Shown piece by piece: positions 36,346-46,276 of a stretch of 64,000 nucleotides of DNA. The DNA is taken from contig NZ_SSHH01000002.1 in assembly GCF_004965515.1 (NCBI RefSeq), positions 702,840 to 766,839 of the forward strand. The letters run 5' to 3'. The notes beneath the pieces were generated by a model that did no database searches, had not been told where the DNA came from, and was given only the letters and a program-made list of their open reading frames with translations. The stretch comes from Alteraurantiacibacter aquimixticola. GTDB lineage: Bacteria; Pseudomonadota; Alphaproteobacteria; Sphingomonadales; Sphingomonadaceae. Within the stretch, counting starts at the first letter, position 1, and each line of letters starts with the position of its first letter. A program made the translations under genes and the position numbers.

Positions 36346-36876
36346 TCAGGAACATTCGCCTTCGCGTTTAAGGATCACGTCATAGCTGAAGCGCGCGTAG
36401 CTATCATCGTTATCGAGCCGCACGTCCATGTTCACGCGCGAACCGGTTTCAAAGAGCTCCCCGTCGAGGCTGATGGCGGCGATGTCGCCCCCGGCGCGGC
36501 AGCTTAGCTGTGCCGTGAAGTCGTTGCCATCGATCGAAATGCCGCGATAGTCGCACTCGCTCTCGAGCATCTTCTCGAGAAAGACGCCCCTGTCGGCCTC
36601 CACCTCTTCCGGTGTCAGGCAAAAACCGTCGAGCTGGCGGGTGGCCTGTGACACCTTGGGATCGGGCTCGCGAGGGTTCAGACTATCGAGCAGGATGCCG
36701 GTTTCGCGCACCTGCCCGGAATAGCGTCCCGCCTGCGGGAACGGCGCATCGGCAAGCGCCGCATGGACCTCCGCATCCGACAGCCCTTCACCCTCGACTT
36801 GCGCGCCGGTGGGGCCGGCCAGGGCCAGCCCCGCCAGGGCAGCGATCGCCAATCGGCGCCGCCTGCTTATGAGCAT
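36346..36876 (-). CDS. DUF3617-like exported protein, second of a tandem pair
   Basis: 176 residues with a signal peptide (RRRRLAIAALAGLALAGPTGAQ). The mature part follows the DUF3617 pattern: PQAGRYSGQVRE, QLDGFCLTPEEVE, ESECDYRGISIDGNDFTAQLSCRAG and a final REGECS. Four cysteines probably form two disulfides. DUF3617 proteins are periplasmic or surface lipoprotein-like, with no known function. The start overlaps the stop of the paralogous upstream gene by ten bases, so the two are translated together. Confidence 0.8.
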   Translation of the reverse strand: MLISRRRRLAIAALAGLALAGPTGAQVEGEGLSDAEVHAALADAPFPQAGRYSGQVRETGILLDSLNPREPDPKVSQATRQLDGFCLTPEEVEADRGVFLEKMLESECDYRGISIDGNDFTAQLSCRAGGDIAAISLDGELFETGSRVNMDVRLDNDDSYARFSYDVILKREGECS

Positions 36877-37400
36877 TCGCCGATACGCTCGGTCTTCACG
36901 CGCATGCGGATGCGGGCATCGCCCATGCCGGGAAGCTCGCTTACGAAGGCCATCTCCATATCCGCCCCGTCGGACGCCATGGTGCCGGTCAGCGTGACAT
37001 CGCCCGTTACGCCCTGACCCGTGGGGCAGGACATGGCAGCATCGATATTGCCGCCGGACATGTTCATGCGGGTGATAGTGCAATCGCTTTCGGCCATGCC
37101 CTTGAGCATTTCCTCGCGCGCATTGGCGGCCTCTTCCGGCGTCAGGCAATAGGTACTTTCCTCCTGCGCGCCTTCCTCGAAAGCGGAGCGCAGGATGTTG
37201 AGCATGTCGTCCTCGACGCCGGGCATGCTCAGCTCGATCAGTTCCTGCGTGGAACTGTACAGGCCGGGTTGGGGCATATCGCCCTCCTCCACGGCATCGG
37301 CCATTTCGTCCGCCGTCATCGCTTCCCCGTCGCCGGCGTCATTGCCGCAGGCGGCGAGCGCCAGGCTGGCCAGCGTGGCAAGTGCAATCGTCTTTCGCAT
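36867..37400 (-). CDS. DUF3617-like lipoprotein, first of a tandem pair
   Basis: 177 residues with lipobox LALAAC (C18), an acidic linker (GDGEAMTADEMADAVEEGDM) and a DUF3617-like domain: PQPGLYSSTQELIEL, STYCLTPEEAANAREEML, ESDCTITRMNMSGGNIDAAMSCPTG and a final ERIGECS. It aligns along its length with the downstream gene (YCLTPEEA/FCLTPEEV, IGECS/EGECS), so they are tandem paralogues, one lipidated and one probably secreted. Confidence 0.85.
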   Translation of the reverse strand: MRKTIALATLASLALAACGNDAGDGEAMTADEMADAVEEGDMPQPGLYSSTQELIELSMPGVEDDMLNILRSAFEEGAQEESTYCLTPEEAANAREEMLKGMAESDCTITRMNMSGGNIDAAMSCPTGQGVTGDVTLTGTMASDGADMEMAFVSELPGMGDARIRMRVKTERIGECS

Positions 37401-37520
37401 GGAATTCCCCCAAAGTAATGGGGGCGAACGCGCCCCCGAAAGATGCGCCGAGACTATCAGGCGTTATCCCGTGTGCCAATGCGATTGCGCATAGGCCATT
37501 CGTCCCCCATATGTTCCCGC

Positions 37521-39710
37521 ATGGCCGAACTCGTGATCAGACGCGGACTCGAAGAGCCCGATACTTCCGACAGCTTCAAGCCCCACAAGCCCGAACGGCC
37601 CGAAAAGTCGATGCCGGGCAGGCCGTTCAAGCTCGTCTCCGACTACGAACCCTCTGGCGACCAGCCCACCGCCATTGCCGAGCTGGTGGCAGGCGCAAAG
37701 GATGGCGAACAGACGCAGGTTCTGCTGGGCGTGACGGGCAGCGGCAAGACCTTCACCATGGCCAAGGTGGTGGAGCAATTGCAGCGCCCCGCCCTCATCC
37801 TCGCGCCCAACAAGATCCTCGCCGCGCAGCTCTATGGCGAGTTCAAGAGCTTCTTCCCGGAGAATGCGGTCGAGTATTTCGTCAGCTATTACGACTACTA
37901 CCAGCCCGAAGCCTACGTCCCCCGGTCGGACACTTACATCGAGAAGGAAAGCTCGGTGAATGAGGCGATCGACCGGATGCGCCACTCGGCCACACGTGCC
38001 TTGCTGGAGCGGGACGATGTGCTGATCGTAGCCTCGGTCTCCTGCCTCTACGGTATTGGATCAGTCGAGACCTATTCGGCGATGATCTTCGACATCAAGA
38101 AGGACGAGACGGTCGACCAGCGCGAGATCATCCGCAAGCTCGTCGCCCTGCAATACAAGCGCAACGATGCCGCCTTTGCGCGCGGCAATTTCCGTGTGCG
38201 CGGGGACAATCTCGAAATCTTCCCCAGCCACTATGAGGACATGGCCTGGCGCGTCAGCTTCTTCGGCGACGAGATCGAGGAAATCAGCGAATTCGACCCG
38301 CTGACGGGCAAGAAGGGCCAGAGCCTCGACAAGGTGCGCATCTATGCGAATTCGCACTATGTGACGCCCGGCCCGACGATGAAGCAGGCCAGCGCGGCCA
38401 TCAAGTTCGAACTGGAGGAGCGGCTGAAGGAGCTGCATGCCGAGGGCCGCCTGCTCGAAGCCCAGCGGCTGGAACAGCGCACCAATTTCGACCTCGAGAT
38501 GATCGCTGCCACCGGCTCTTGCGCGGGGATCGAGAACTATTCGCGCTTCCTCACCGGCCGCCTGCCGGGCGAACCGCCGCCAACGCTGTTCGAATACCTC
38601 CCCGAAAACGCGCTGCTCTTCGTGGACGAGAGCCACCAGACCATCCCGCAGGTGGGCGCCATGGCCAAGGGTGACCATCGCCGCAAGCTGACGCTGGCCG
38701 AATATGGCTTCCGCCTGCCCAGCTGTATCGACAACCGCCCGCTACGCTTCAACGAGTGGGACGCGATGCGCCCGCAGACCTTTGCGGTGTCCGCCACTCC
38801 CGGCAGCTGGGAGATGGAACAGACCGCCGGCGTGTTCGCCGAACAGGTGATCCGCCCCACCGGCCTGATCGACCCGCCGGTGGAAATTCGCCCGACCGAA
38901 GACCAGGTGCAGGATTGCATTGCCGAGGCAAAGGCGGTGGCGGAGAAGGGCTATCGCACCCTCGTCACCACGCTCACCAAGCGCATGGCCGAGGACCTCA
39001 CCGAGTTCATGCATGAACAGGGCGTGCGCGTTCGCTACATGCATTCGGACGTCGAGACGCTCGAACGTATCGAGCTGATCCGCGATCTGCGCATGGGCGT
39101 CTATGACGTGCTGATCGGCATCAACCTGCTGCGCGAAGGCCTCGACATTCCCGAATGCGGGCTGGTGGCGATCCTCGATGCCGACAAGGAGGGCTTCCTG
39201 CGCTCCGAGACCTCGCTGATCCAGACCATCGGCCGCGCCGCCCGCAACGTGGACGGCAAGGTGATCCTCTATGCCGACCGTATCACCGGCAGCATGGAAC
39301 GCGCGATGGCGGAGACCGAACGCCGCCGCGAAAAGCAGCGCGCCTATAACGAAGAACACGGCATCACGCCGACCACGATCAAGCGCGCCATCGCCGATAT
39401 CGTCGCCCACTCCGCCGCCGGTGATGGCGTGACCGTGGAGATCGAGACCGAAGACGGCAGCAACAACCTCGTCGGCCACAATTTGCGCGCCTATATCGAG
39501 GACCTGGAAAAGAAGATGCGCAACGCCGCGGCAGACCTTGAGTTCGAGGAAGCCGGAAGGCTGCGCGACGAGATCCGCCGGCTGGAGAACGAGGAACTGG
39601 GCTTGCCCGACGGCGAGAAGAAGGCGCCGCTTGTGGGGCGGTCTAACGAAGGCAAGCCGGGCACGCGCAAGACGCGCTACGGCAAGGTGCAGAAGAAGTG
39701 GAAGCGGTAG
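37521..39710 (+). CDS. uvrB: Excinuclease ABC subunit B
   Basis: 729 residues. UvrB is the damage-verifying helicase-like subunit of nucleotide excision repair. The Walker A motif is [17 protein letters not shown], the beta-hairpin region [20 protein letters not shown], and the helicase motif [15 protein letters not shown]-terminal UVR domain ([20 protein letters not shown]) binds UvrC and a short basic tail follows. The N-terminus has an extra 30 residues before the usual start; ATG at 37521 is taken because the sequence [13 protein letters not shown] is encoded without a stop and is seen in related species. Confidence 0.96.
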   Translation: MAELVIRRGLEEPDTSDSFKPHKPERPEKSMPGRPFKLVSDYEPSGDQPTAIAELVAGAKDGEQTQVLLGVTGSGKTFTMAKVVEQLQRPALILAPNKILAAQLYGEFKSFFPENAVEYFVSYYDYYQPEAYVPRSDTYIEKESSVNEAIDRMRHSATRALLERDDVLIVASVSCLYGIGSVETYSAMIFDIKKDETVDQREIIRKLVALQYKRNDAAFARGNFRVRGDNLEIFPSHYEDMAWRVSFFGDEIEEISEFDPLTGKKGQSLDKVRIYANSHYVTPGPTMKQASAAIKFELEERLKELHAEGRLLEAQRLEQRTNFDLEMIAATGSCAGIENYSRFLTGRLPGEPPPTLFEYLPENALLFVDESHQTIPQVGAMAKGDHRRKLTLAEYGFRLPSCIDNRPLRFNEWDAMRPQTFAVSATPGSWEMEQTAGVFAEQVIRPTGLIDPPVEIRPTEDQVQDCIAEAKAVAEKGYRTLVTTLTKRMAEDLTEFMHEQGVRVRYMHSDVETLERIELIRDLRMGVYDVLIGINLLREGLDIPECGLVAILDADKEGFLRSETSLIQTIGRAARNVDGKVILYADRITGSMERAMAETERRREKQRAYNEEHGITPTTIKRAIADIVAHSAAGDGVTVEIETEDGSNNLVGHNLRAYIEDLEKKMRNAAADLEFEEAGRLRDEIRRLENEELGLPDGEKKAPLVGRSNEGKPGTRKTRYGKVQKKWKR

Positions 39711-40273
39711 TGCGGGCAATTCCCTTGGCTTTAGCCGTTCTTGTTCTCGCCGCCTGTGGCGAGGAGGCGCCTGCACCGCAGCAGCGGGTCGATCTGGGCG
39801 AGCCGCGTCCTGCCGCGCCCGAGGTGATGGCGGTCTCTCCCGACACCTCCGAAGCCACGTGGAGCGTCGATGAGGACGGGCAATCGATCGAGTTCGGCAA
39901 TCTGGGGGAGGGCCCGCTGCTCACCCTCGCCTGCCGCCTCGGCGGGGAGGAACCGCAAATGGCAGTGATCCGCCATGCCGCCGCGCGCCCCGGCCTCTCC
40001 GCCCTGTTCCCGGTAATCGGCAACGGCATGCGCAGCCGCTTCATGGTCGATGCGGTGCTGGAGGAGAATGAGTGGCGTTGGGAAGGCGTGCTGCCTGCCG
40101 ACGACCCGCAGCTCGACGTCTTCACCGGCACGCGCGCCCTGACCGCCACCCTGCCGGGGCGCGGAATGCTGGAAATTCGCGGCAGCCGTATTCCCGGCGA
40201 ATTCGTGACCTGGTGCCGCGCGGGCGGTGAGACGGTTGCGGTGGAGGCGGAAGAGGGCGAGGACGCAGAGTAG
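39710..40273 (+). CDS. Hypothetical lipoprotein downstream of uvrB
   Basis: 187 residues with a lipoprotein signal ending LVLAAC. The mature part has no family I can name; it contains ATWSVDEDGQSIEFGNLGE and a disulfide-capable pair (LACRLGG and TWCRAGG), suggesting a small beta-sandwich exported domain. The tail is acidic (EEGEDAE). The start is probably GTG at 39710, one base inside the uvrB stop, but another GTG 12 bases upstream is possible. It likely forms an operon with uvrB. Confidence 0.7.
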   Translation: MRAIPLALAVLVLAACGEEAPAPQQRVDLGEPRPAAPEVMAVSPDTSEATWSVDEDGQSIEFGNLGEGPLLTLACRLGGEEPQMAVIRHAAARPGLSALFPVIGNGMRSRFMVDAVLEENEWRWEGVLPADDPQLDVFTGTRALTATLPGRGMLEIRGSRIPGEFVTWCRAGGETVAVEAEEGEDAE

Positions 40274-40274
40274 C

Positions 40275-42335
40275 TTAGCGCGCGGCAAGCTCCACCAGCA
40301 TGTCCGGCGTCAGCACCTGCGGCAATTGCTCGCCCACGCCACCTGCCGGATACCACATGTAAAGAGGCACACCCGCCACGCCTTGCTGGGTGAGGAAACG
40401 CGTGATCTCCTCGTCGCGCACGGTCCAGTCGCCGCGCATGGCGATCACGCCCGCTGCTTCAAACGCCTCGCGCGTCGCCTCGCGTTCCAGAGCGACGCCC
40501 TCATTGACCTTGCAGGTGACGCACCAGTCCGCGGTGAACCAGAGGAACACCGGCTGGCCCGATGCGCGCGCTTCGGCGAGAGCCGCCTCGCTGTAGTCGA
40601 TGGGCGAGAGAAGGCTTTCAGCGGAACGCGAAGCGCTATCGAATGTCGCTGGCAGGGCAAAGGCCGCGAAGATCCCAAAGGGCGCTGCGATGAGAGCAAA
40701 GGCAGGCCATGCCATCTTGCCTGCGCGTTGCAGGCGGCCGGTGATCATCAGGCCGAGCACCAAACCTGCCGCCAGCGCGAGCGCGACGAGCGCAAAGGGC
40801 CGCCCGCCGACCTGCACCAGCAACCACAGCAGCGCCAGCGCGGTCAGCCCCATCGGGATCGCCATGATCTTGCGGAAGCGCTCCATCCACGGTCCCGGCT
40901 TGGGCAGGCGGTTCCTCAGCGCAGGGACGAAACCGAGCAGGAGGAAGGGCAGCGCCAGCCCCAAGCCCAACGCGGCGAATAACACCAGCGCGGGAAGCGG
41001 AGGCAGCAGCAATGCGGCTCCCAATGCAGCGGCCATAAAGGGGCCCGTGCACGGCGTCGCGACGAATGCCGCGAGCAAGCCGGTGGCAAAAGAGGACGCC
41101 TGTCCGCCCTTACGCGTGATCGCGAGCGATGGCAGCTCGAAAACCCCGGCGAAGTTGGCGGTGATCAGCACGGCAAGCACCAGCAGGCCGACCACCACAC
41201 CCGGTTCCTGCAGCTGGAAGGCCCAGCCCACCTGCTCTCCCCCGGCGCGGAGCAGCAGAAGCAAGCCGCCCAGCGCGAGGCAGGCGAGCACCACGCCGGC
41301 GGTATAGGCCAAAGCCTCGCGCTTCGCCTGCGCCTCGCTCTCGCCTGCGCGGGCGAGCGTCATCGCCTTCAGCGAGAGGATCGGGAAGACGCATGGCATA
41401 AGATTGAGCAGCAAGCCGCCCGCCAGCGCCGCCAGCAGCAGCGACCAGAGCGGCGGGATCGTGCGGCCCGAAGCACCTCCGATCAGTTCGCCGCCGGCCG
41501 GGACTTCACCAGGTACCGCCTCGAAACGGATGCCGTTGCCCACCTCTCCGAAGGCGAGGATGCCGGTCACTTCCTCCAGCGGATCGAAAGCGGAGAATTC
41601 GGAACCCGGCGGCAGGATAAGCTCGGCAAGCGGCACCTCGGCCACCAGCATGTCGCCAGTGCGGCGAAACACTTGCGGCTCGGCATAGGCAACGCGGCGG
41701 TCCGCGCTGATGCGGTCCTGCGCCACAAACACATGCGGCGCGGCGATATCCATGCTGGCGGGCAGCGGGATGGCAATGCGCAGGGTATCTCCCGCCAGCG
41801 CGAAGCTCGCCGCGCTGTCGATCAGCGGAGGCAGCGCCGCGCGGTAGCTGTCGAACGCCTCGGCAGCGCCTTCCACCTGCGGCACGCGCAGCGTCAGCGT
41901 AGCACTTTCGGGCACGCAGATCTGGTCGGTACAGGCGAGCCATTCGGCATCGACGGTGACCGGCGCCCAGTTCGCCAGTGCCGCACCTTCCGGCACCGTT
42001 ATCGGCACCAGCACGGCGTAATCATGCTCGTAGACATGATTCATCAGCCCGGCGATCACCAGCTGTTGCGGCACCGGATATTGCGGCTCGCCCGCTTCCC
42101 AGCCCTCAGGCAGGTTCCAGTCGAGCCGCATGCCCAGCCCCGCATCGCCGGGGTTCGACCAGTATCCGTGCCAGCCCTCTTCCGGCCGGAAGAGGAAGGC
42201 GACCTGCATCGCCTCGCCAGCCACGGGTGCAGCTTCCGCCACGAGGTCGGCCGCGATATGGTTCTGCTGCTGTGCCTGCGCGGGCAGCGCGGCGGCCAGC
42301 AGCATTACGGCCAGCAGATACCGGAAATGGTCCAT
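40275..42335 (-). CDS. dsbD: Thiol:disulfide interchange protein DsbD
   Basis: 686 residues: a signal peptide, an N-terminal periplasmic DsbD-alpha-like domain (AEWLACTDQICVPESATL with a redox cysteine pair), a central membrane domain of about eight helices including LMPCVFPILSLKAM and FVATPCTGPFMAAALG with the conserved cysteines, and a C-terminal thioredoxin domain with WFTADWCVTCKVNE. It carries electrons from cytoplasmic thioredoxin to periplasmic partners such as the TlpA-like protein. ATG at 42335 is supported by AAGAG just upstream. Divergent from the UbiH gene over 43 bases. Confidence 0.93.
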   Translation of the reverse strand: MDHFRYLLAVMLLAAALPAQAQQQNHIAADLVAEAAPVAGEAMQVAFLFRPEEGWHGYWSNPGDAGLGMRLDWNLPEGWEAGEPQYPVPQQLVIAGLMNHVYEHDYAVLVPITVPEGAALANWAPVTVDAEWLACTDQICVPESATLTLRVPQVEGAAEAFDSYRAALPPLIDSAASFALAGDTLRIAIPLPASMDIAAPHVFVAQDRISADRRVAYAEPQVFRRTGDMLVAEVPLAELILPPGSEFSAFDPLEEVTGILAFGEVGNGIRFEAVPGEVPAGGELIGGASGRTIPPLWSLLLAALAGGLLLNLMPCVFPILSLKAMTLARAGESEAQAKREALAYTAGVVLACLALGGLLLLLRAGGEQVGWAFQLQEPGVVVGLLVLAVLITANFAGVFELPSLAITRKGGQASSFATGLLAAFVATPCTGPFMAAALGAALLLPPLPALVLFAALGLGLALPFLLLGFVPALRNRLPKPGPWMERFRKIMAIPMGLTALALLWLLVQVGGRPFALVALALAAGLVLGLMITGRLQRAGKMAWPAFALIAAPFGIFAAFALPATFDSASRSAESLLSPIDYSEAALAEARASGQPVFLWFTADWCVTCKVNEGVALEREATREAFEAAGVIAMRGDWTVRDEEITRFLTQQGVAGVPLYMWYPAGGVGEQLPQVLTPDMLVELAAR

Positions 42336-42378
42336 CACTCTTGCGCGCATGATGGCGCACGATCTAGGAGCCTCAGAC

Positions 42379-43593
42379 ATGAGCGACAAGCGCGATCTCC
42401 TGATCCTCGGCGGCGGCCTGGTTGGCATGACGCTGGCCATAGCAGCGGCGAAGAAGGGCATTTCCAGCCATGTGGTGGACCGGGCCGACCCGGCGGAACT
42501 GACTGCGGAGGGCTTTGACGGGCGCGCCTCGGCCATTTCCACGGCCAGCTGGAACCTGTTCCGCAATATCGACATTGCCGATGCGCTGGAGCCGTTCGGC
42601 TGCCCCATCGCCAGCATCGCGGTGACCGACGGGATGAAGCCGGGCCGGATCGATTTCCAGCCCGAGGAGCATGAAGGCACGCTTGGCCGCATGTTCCCCA
42701 ACCGCCGCCTGCGCCTCGCCCTGTTCGAGGCGGCGCAGGGCGAGGACCTCATCTCCTATCGCCCGAAGACCAATGTGCTGACGCGCCATCGCGGCGACCA
42801 TGGCGTCACGGCCATGCTGGCGGATGAGACGGTGCTGGAAGCCTCGCTGATGGTCGGCGCGGAAGGCCGTCTTTCCCCGACACGCGAGGAAGCGGGCATC
42901 ACCATGGCGCATTGGGATTATTCGCACCGTGCGATGATCGTCGGCCTCACGCACTCCAAGCCGCATGAGAATGTCGCGTGGGAGATCTTCTATCCCGCCG
43001 GGCCTTTCGCCCTGCTGCCGCTGCTCGATGACGAGGACGGCTCGCATCGCAGCGCACTGGTGTGGACGGTGGCGGAAAAGGATGCCGCCGGCGTGCTCGC
43101 CATGCCGCGTTCGATGTTCCGCGCCGAAGTAGCCAAGCGCATGCATGGCGTGCTGGGCGAGATCGAATTGCAGGGCGATATCAGCGCCTACCCGCTCTCC
43201 TTCCAGCATACGGTGCAGATCACCGGCGACCGCCTGGCGCTGGTGGGCGATGCCGCGCACGGCATGCACCCGATTGCCGGACAGGGCCTGAACCTGGGCC
43301 TGCGCGATGTCGGTGCACTGGTGGAAGTCATGAGCGAAGCCGCGCGGCTCGGCCTCGATTTCGGCGATGCGCAGATGCTCGCCCGCTATCAGAAGTGGCG
43401 CGCGCTCGATTCGCTGATGGTGATGGGCGCGACCGACGGGCTGACCCGCCTGTTCGGCATTCCCGGCAAGCTACCCAGCGCGATCCGCCGCCTCGGCATG
43501 GGCATGGTCCAGCGCACACCACCGCTGAAGCGCTGGTTCATGGATGAGGCGCGCGGCGTGAGCGGCGAGGTTCCCGAACTGCTGAAGGGCTGA
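42379..43593 (+). CDS. UbiH/UbiF/Coq6-family FAD-dependent hydroxylase
   Basis: 404 residues of the class A flavin monooxygenases acting in ubiquinone synthesis. The FAD dinucleotide motif is LLILGGGLVGMTLAIAAAKKG and the second FAD motif GDAAHGMHPIAGQGLNLGLRD. The middle lies close to other Coq6/UbiH members. Which ring position it hydroxylates cannot be told. AGGAG lies eight bases before ATG. Its 5' end is 43 bases from the dsbD start. Confidence 0.92.
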   Translation: MSDKRDLLILGGGLVGMTLAIAAAKKGISSHVVDRADPAELTAEGFDGRASAISTASWNLFRNIDIADALEPFGCPIASIAVTDGMKPGRIDFQPEEHEGTLGRMFPNRRLRLALFEAAQGEDLISYRPKTNVLTRHRGDHGVTAMLADETVLEASLMVGAEGRLSPTREEAGITMAHWDYSHRAMIVGLTHSKPHENVAWEIFYPAGPFALLPLLDDEDGSHRSALVWTVAEKDAAGVLAMPRSMFRAEVAKRMHGVLGEIELQGDISAYPLSFQHTVQITGDRLALVGDAAHGMHPIAGQGLNLGLRDVGALVEVMSEAARLGLDFGDAQMLARYQKWRALDSLMVMGATDGLTRLFGIPGKLPSAIRRLGMGMVQRTPPLKRWFMDEARGVSGEVPELLKG

Positions 43594-43609
43594 GGCCCTT
43601 GCCGCCAGA

Positions 43610-44542
43610 TCAGTTCGCGGGGCTCGGCTGTTCCACCCGCTGGCCTTCCGCGTCACGCAACTCGCGCGGTTCCAGCACGGAAGCTGTCTCCAGCACTTCC
43701 AGCGCGGCCTGCGCGGCGCGATAGCGTTCGGCATCTGCCAGCCAGTCCGCCGCCGCCGCCGGATTGGGGAGCGCGGACACCTCGGCAATCGCGCGTTCGG
43801 TGCGCCCGCTTTCGAGCGCGATGCGTGCGCGTTCCAGCCGCCGCTCGGCGACGGGCGAAGGCGTATCGTCGGTACGGATGGAGAAGAGCTGCGACAGCTC
43901 ATGCCCCAGCCGCGTCATCATCCCTTGCCCCTCGGGAATATCGGTGAGTTCGGGCGCGAGGCCATCCAGACGCACGATAAGCTGGTCCAGCGTGACCGGG
44001 TCCTGCGAGGCGTTGACGATCGTCTGCACCGCATTGGGCCGCGCATCGCCAAAACGCAGGCGCAGCTGGTCCTCCAGGAAGCCCAGCGGCTGGCCGCGTT
44101 CCAGAGCCCGGCGCGAGGCGAAGGCGATCAGCATGCCTTCGGCGCGCGCGGCATTGCCGGCGGCGGCCTGCGATTGCAGGTCGAGCCTGGTGAGCCGCTG
44201 TTCCATGGCCGCAACGCGCTGGTCGATGCCGCCCGCCTGCACTTCCACCTGCTCGACGCGTTCCACCGCCGCACGCGCTTCCTGCACCACCACTTCGGCG
44301 GCTCCTGCAGGCACGGTAACAGGTTGGGGATCGCCGATGGCGCCCAGCGGCATGGTGGCTTCTGGCGCGGTATCGCTGCGCAGGCGGAACATGTCGCCCA
44401 CGCCCAGGCCATCCCCGCGCGAGAAGAGCATCACGGCCAATACGCCAAGCAGGAAAGCGGCCAGAACCGCGATTACCAGCGCGCGCATGCCGATGCCGCG
44501 GCGCATCTTGTCCTGCGTGGGAAAGGTGTAACCTTCGTCCAT
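43610..44542 (-). CDS. Mitofilin/Mic60-like membrane protein next to hemD
   Basis: 310 residues: a short cytoplasmic N-terminus, one membrane helix (RALVIAVLAAFLLGVLAVML), a long coiled-coil-like region (AAVERVEQVEVQAGGIDQRVAAMEQRLTRLDLQ) and a C-terminal helical part (ALERGQPLGFLEDQLRLRFG). This is the layout of alphaproteobacterial mitofilin-domain proteins (COG4223), which bend inner membranes and are encoded next to hem genes, as here. The C-terminal mitofilin signature is short, so the match is not certain. A strong ribosome site is AAAGGA before 44542. Confidence 0.75.
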   Translation of the reverse strand: MDEGYTFPTQDKMRRGIGMRALVIAVLAAFLLGVLAVMLFSRGDGLGVGDMFRLRSDTAPEATMPLGAIGDPQPVTVPAGAAEVVVQEARAAVERVEQVEVQAGGIDQRVAAMEQRLTRLDLQSQAAAGNAARAEGMLIAFASRRALERGQPLGFLEDQLRLRFGDARPNAVQTIVNASQDPVTLDQLIVRLDGLAPELTDIPEGQGMMTRLGHELSQLFSIRTDDTPSPVAERRLERARIALESGRTERAIAEVSALPNPAAAADWLADAERYRAAQAALEVLETASVLEPRELRDAEGQRVEQPSPAN

Positions 44543-44609
44543 ACTATCCTTTGCGAGCCCGCCGACCATCCATTCACGGGCACCTTGTCAGCGCCTCTCG
44601 CTTCCGGGT

Positions 44610-45296
44610 TCAGTCAGCCTTTTGGCACATCTCCTTCGCCAAGGCCAACAATGCGCCCGCAGCGGGACGTTGGGCGGATCGGAGCTTTCCCCAGCCTGAA
44701 CCGGCCGCATCGGCAATCCTCGGCCCCAGCGCAGCGAGGGCAATACCGCCCTTTTCTATCCCTAAACGCTCGCATTCATTGCGAAAATGCGTGGCCGCCC
44801 CTGCCGAGTGGAGCAGCACCAGCGCATCGCCCGCCTGCAGTGTCTCGACCAGTTTTGGCGGCATTTCGCAGTCGCAGGCAGCATAGGTTATGCACATTTC
44901 GACCGTCACGCCGTCGGGCGGAGCAAGATCGACATGCCGCTCCCCGGCCAGCCGCAGCAGCCGCAAGGGGCGCTCATCCATCTGGTCCAGCAGCTTCTGC
45001 AAGCCGCCCTCGCCCACCAGTTCCACTTCGAAGCCCGCCTCGCGCGCCGCCTTGGCGGTGGTCGGGCCCACCGCCAGCACGGGCTTGCCGTGGTAGCGAG
45101 CGAGTTCCTCGCCGCCATGGCGGAAGGCGTTCATGCTGCCGGCGAGAAGCCCGTCCACTTCGGCGGGATCGGGTCCCTGCCATGCGCGCGGTTCAATGCT
45201 CGAGAGCGGGAATGCGCTGATTGCGAGGCCTTGTGCGGCGCCATTGGCGACCGTCTCGCTGCTTGCGGGTTCAGGGCGGATGGTAATGACGTGCAT
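44610..45296 (-). CDS. hemD: Uroporphyrinogen-III synthase
   Basis: 228 residues, the typical HemD size and two-domain pattern. Sequence blocks TIRPEPASSETVANGAA, VLAVGPTTAKAAREAGFEVELVGEGG and LALLHSA-like DALVLLHSAGAATHFRNEC fit the family, which is poorly conserved. It closes hydroxymethylbilane to uroporphyrinogen III in heme synthesis. It directly follows hemC, three bases apart, which supports the call. Confidence 0.88.
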   Translation of the reverse strand: MHVITIRPEPASSETVANGAAQGLAISAFPLSSIEPRAWQGPDPAEVDGLLAGSMNAFRHGGEELARYHGKPVLAVGPTTAKAAREAGFEVELVGEGGLQKLLDQMDERPLRLLRLAGERHVDLAPPDGVTVEMCITYAACDCEMPPKLVETLQAGDALVLLHSAGAATHFRNECERLGIEKGGIALAALGPRIADAAGSGWGKLRSAQRPAAGALLALAKEMCQKAD

Positions 45297-45299
45297 CGC

Positions 45300-46226
45300 T
45301 TATTCGCCTGCAAAATGGCTGCGGATCGCGGTGCTGGCGCGCGAGAGGAGGTCATGCGCAAGCCTTGCGGGAGCTTCCGTATCCTCGGCTGTGAAGCGCG
45401 CCTCACCTTGCACCATCTGCGTTCCGTCCGGGCTGTAGAGCGCGGCCTCCATCGCCAGCTCGCCCTCCTCCCAGTCACAACGCACCGCGATGGCCGAGTG
45501 GCAATTGCCGCCCAGCGCCAGCAGCAGCGCGCGTTCGGCCGTCACCTCCGCCCGGCTCGGCTCGTGGTCGATGGCGGCGAGCAATTCGCGCGTCTCCGCA
45601 TCATTGGCGCGGCATTCCACCGCAATCGCCCCTTGCGCGGGCGCAGGGAGCCAGCCGGCGGGATCGAGCGCGTGACCCACGCCATGCTCGCCCAGCCGCT
45701 CCAGCCCGGCGGCGGCGAGGAATGTCGCATCGGCCTCGCCCGCCGCCAGCTTGGACAGGCGCGTGGCGACATTGCCGCGGAACATCACCACCGAACAATC
45801 GGGCCGCTGGTGCAGCAATTGCGCGGCGCGGCGCGGGGCGCTGGTGCCGACCACCGCGCCGGGCTTCAGCTGCGAGATCGAGCTTGCCCCCACCAGCCGG
45901 TCACGCTTGTCCGCGCGCGGCAGGATTGCAGCCAGCGTAAAAGCTTCGGGGCGCACCGTCTCCACGTCCTTCAGCGAATGGACGGAGGCATCAATCGCGC
46001 CTTCGGCCAGCCACTGGTCGAGCTCCTTGGTCCACAGCGCCTTGCCGCCGATTTCGGACAGAGGGCGGTCCTGCACCTTGTCCCCGCTGGCGATCACGGG
46101 GACGAGTTCCACGGCGCTTTCATCCCAGCCATGCGCCTTGCACAGCCGGGCGCGCGTCTCCTCCGCCTGCGCCATGGCGAGCGGCGAACGGCGGGTCCCG
46201 AGCTTCAATTTGACAGTTGTATTCAT
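45300..46226 (-). CDS. hemC: Porphobilinogen deaminase (hydroxymethylbilane synthase)
   Basis: 308 residues. It polymerises four porphobilinogens to hydroxymethylbilane. Blocks are LKLGTRRSPLAMAQAEETRA, VHSLKDVETVRPEAFTLAA, RRAAQLLHQRPDCSVVMFRGNVATRL, and LALGGNCHSAIAVRC with the dipyrromethane cofactor cysteine. ATG at 46226 is chosen since the upstream frame has no features. It is divergent from tsaD with a 50-base gap. Confidence 0.97.
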   Translation of the reverse strand: MNTTVKLKLGTRRSPLAMAQAEETRARLCKAHGWDESAVELVPVIASGDKVQDRPLSEIGGKALWTKELDQWLAEGAIDASVHSLKDVETVRPEAFTLAAILPRADKRDRLVGASSISQLKPGAVVGTSAPRRAAQLLHQRPDCSVVMFRGNVATRLSKLAAGEADATFLAAAGLERLGEHGVGHALDPAGWLPAPAQGAIAVECRANDAETRELLAAIDHEPSRAEVTAERALLLALGGNCHSAIAVRCDWEEGELAMEAALYSPDGTQMVQGEARFTAEDTEAPARLAHDLLSRASTAIRSHFAGE

Positions 46227-46276
46227 AAGCGTGGCGCTTGCCCTAGATGGCAATTGCGTCCAGTGGAAGCCGCGCA

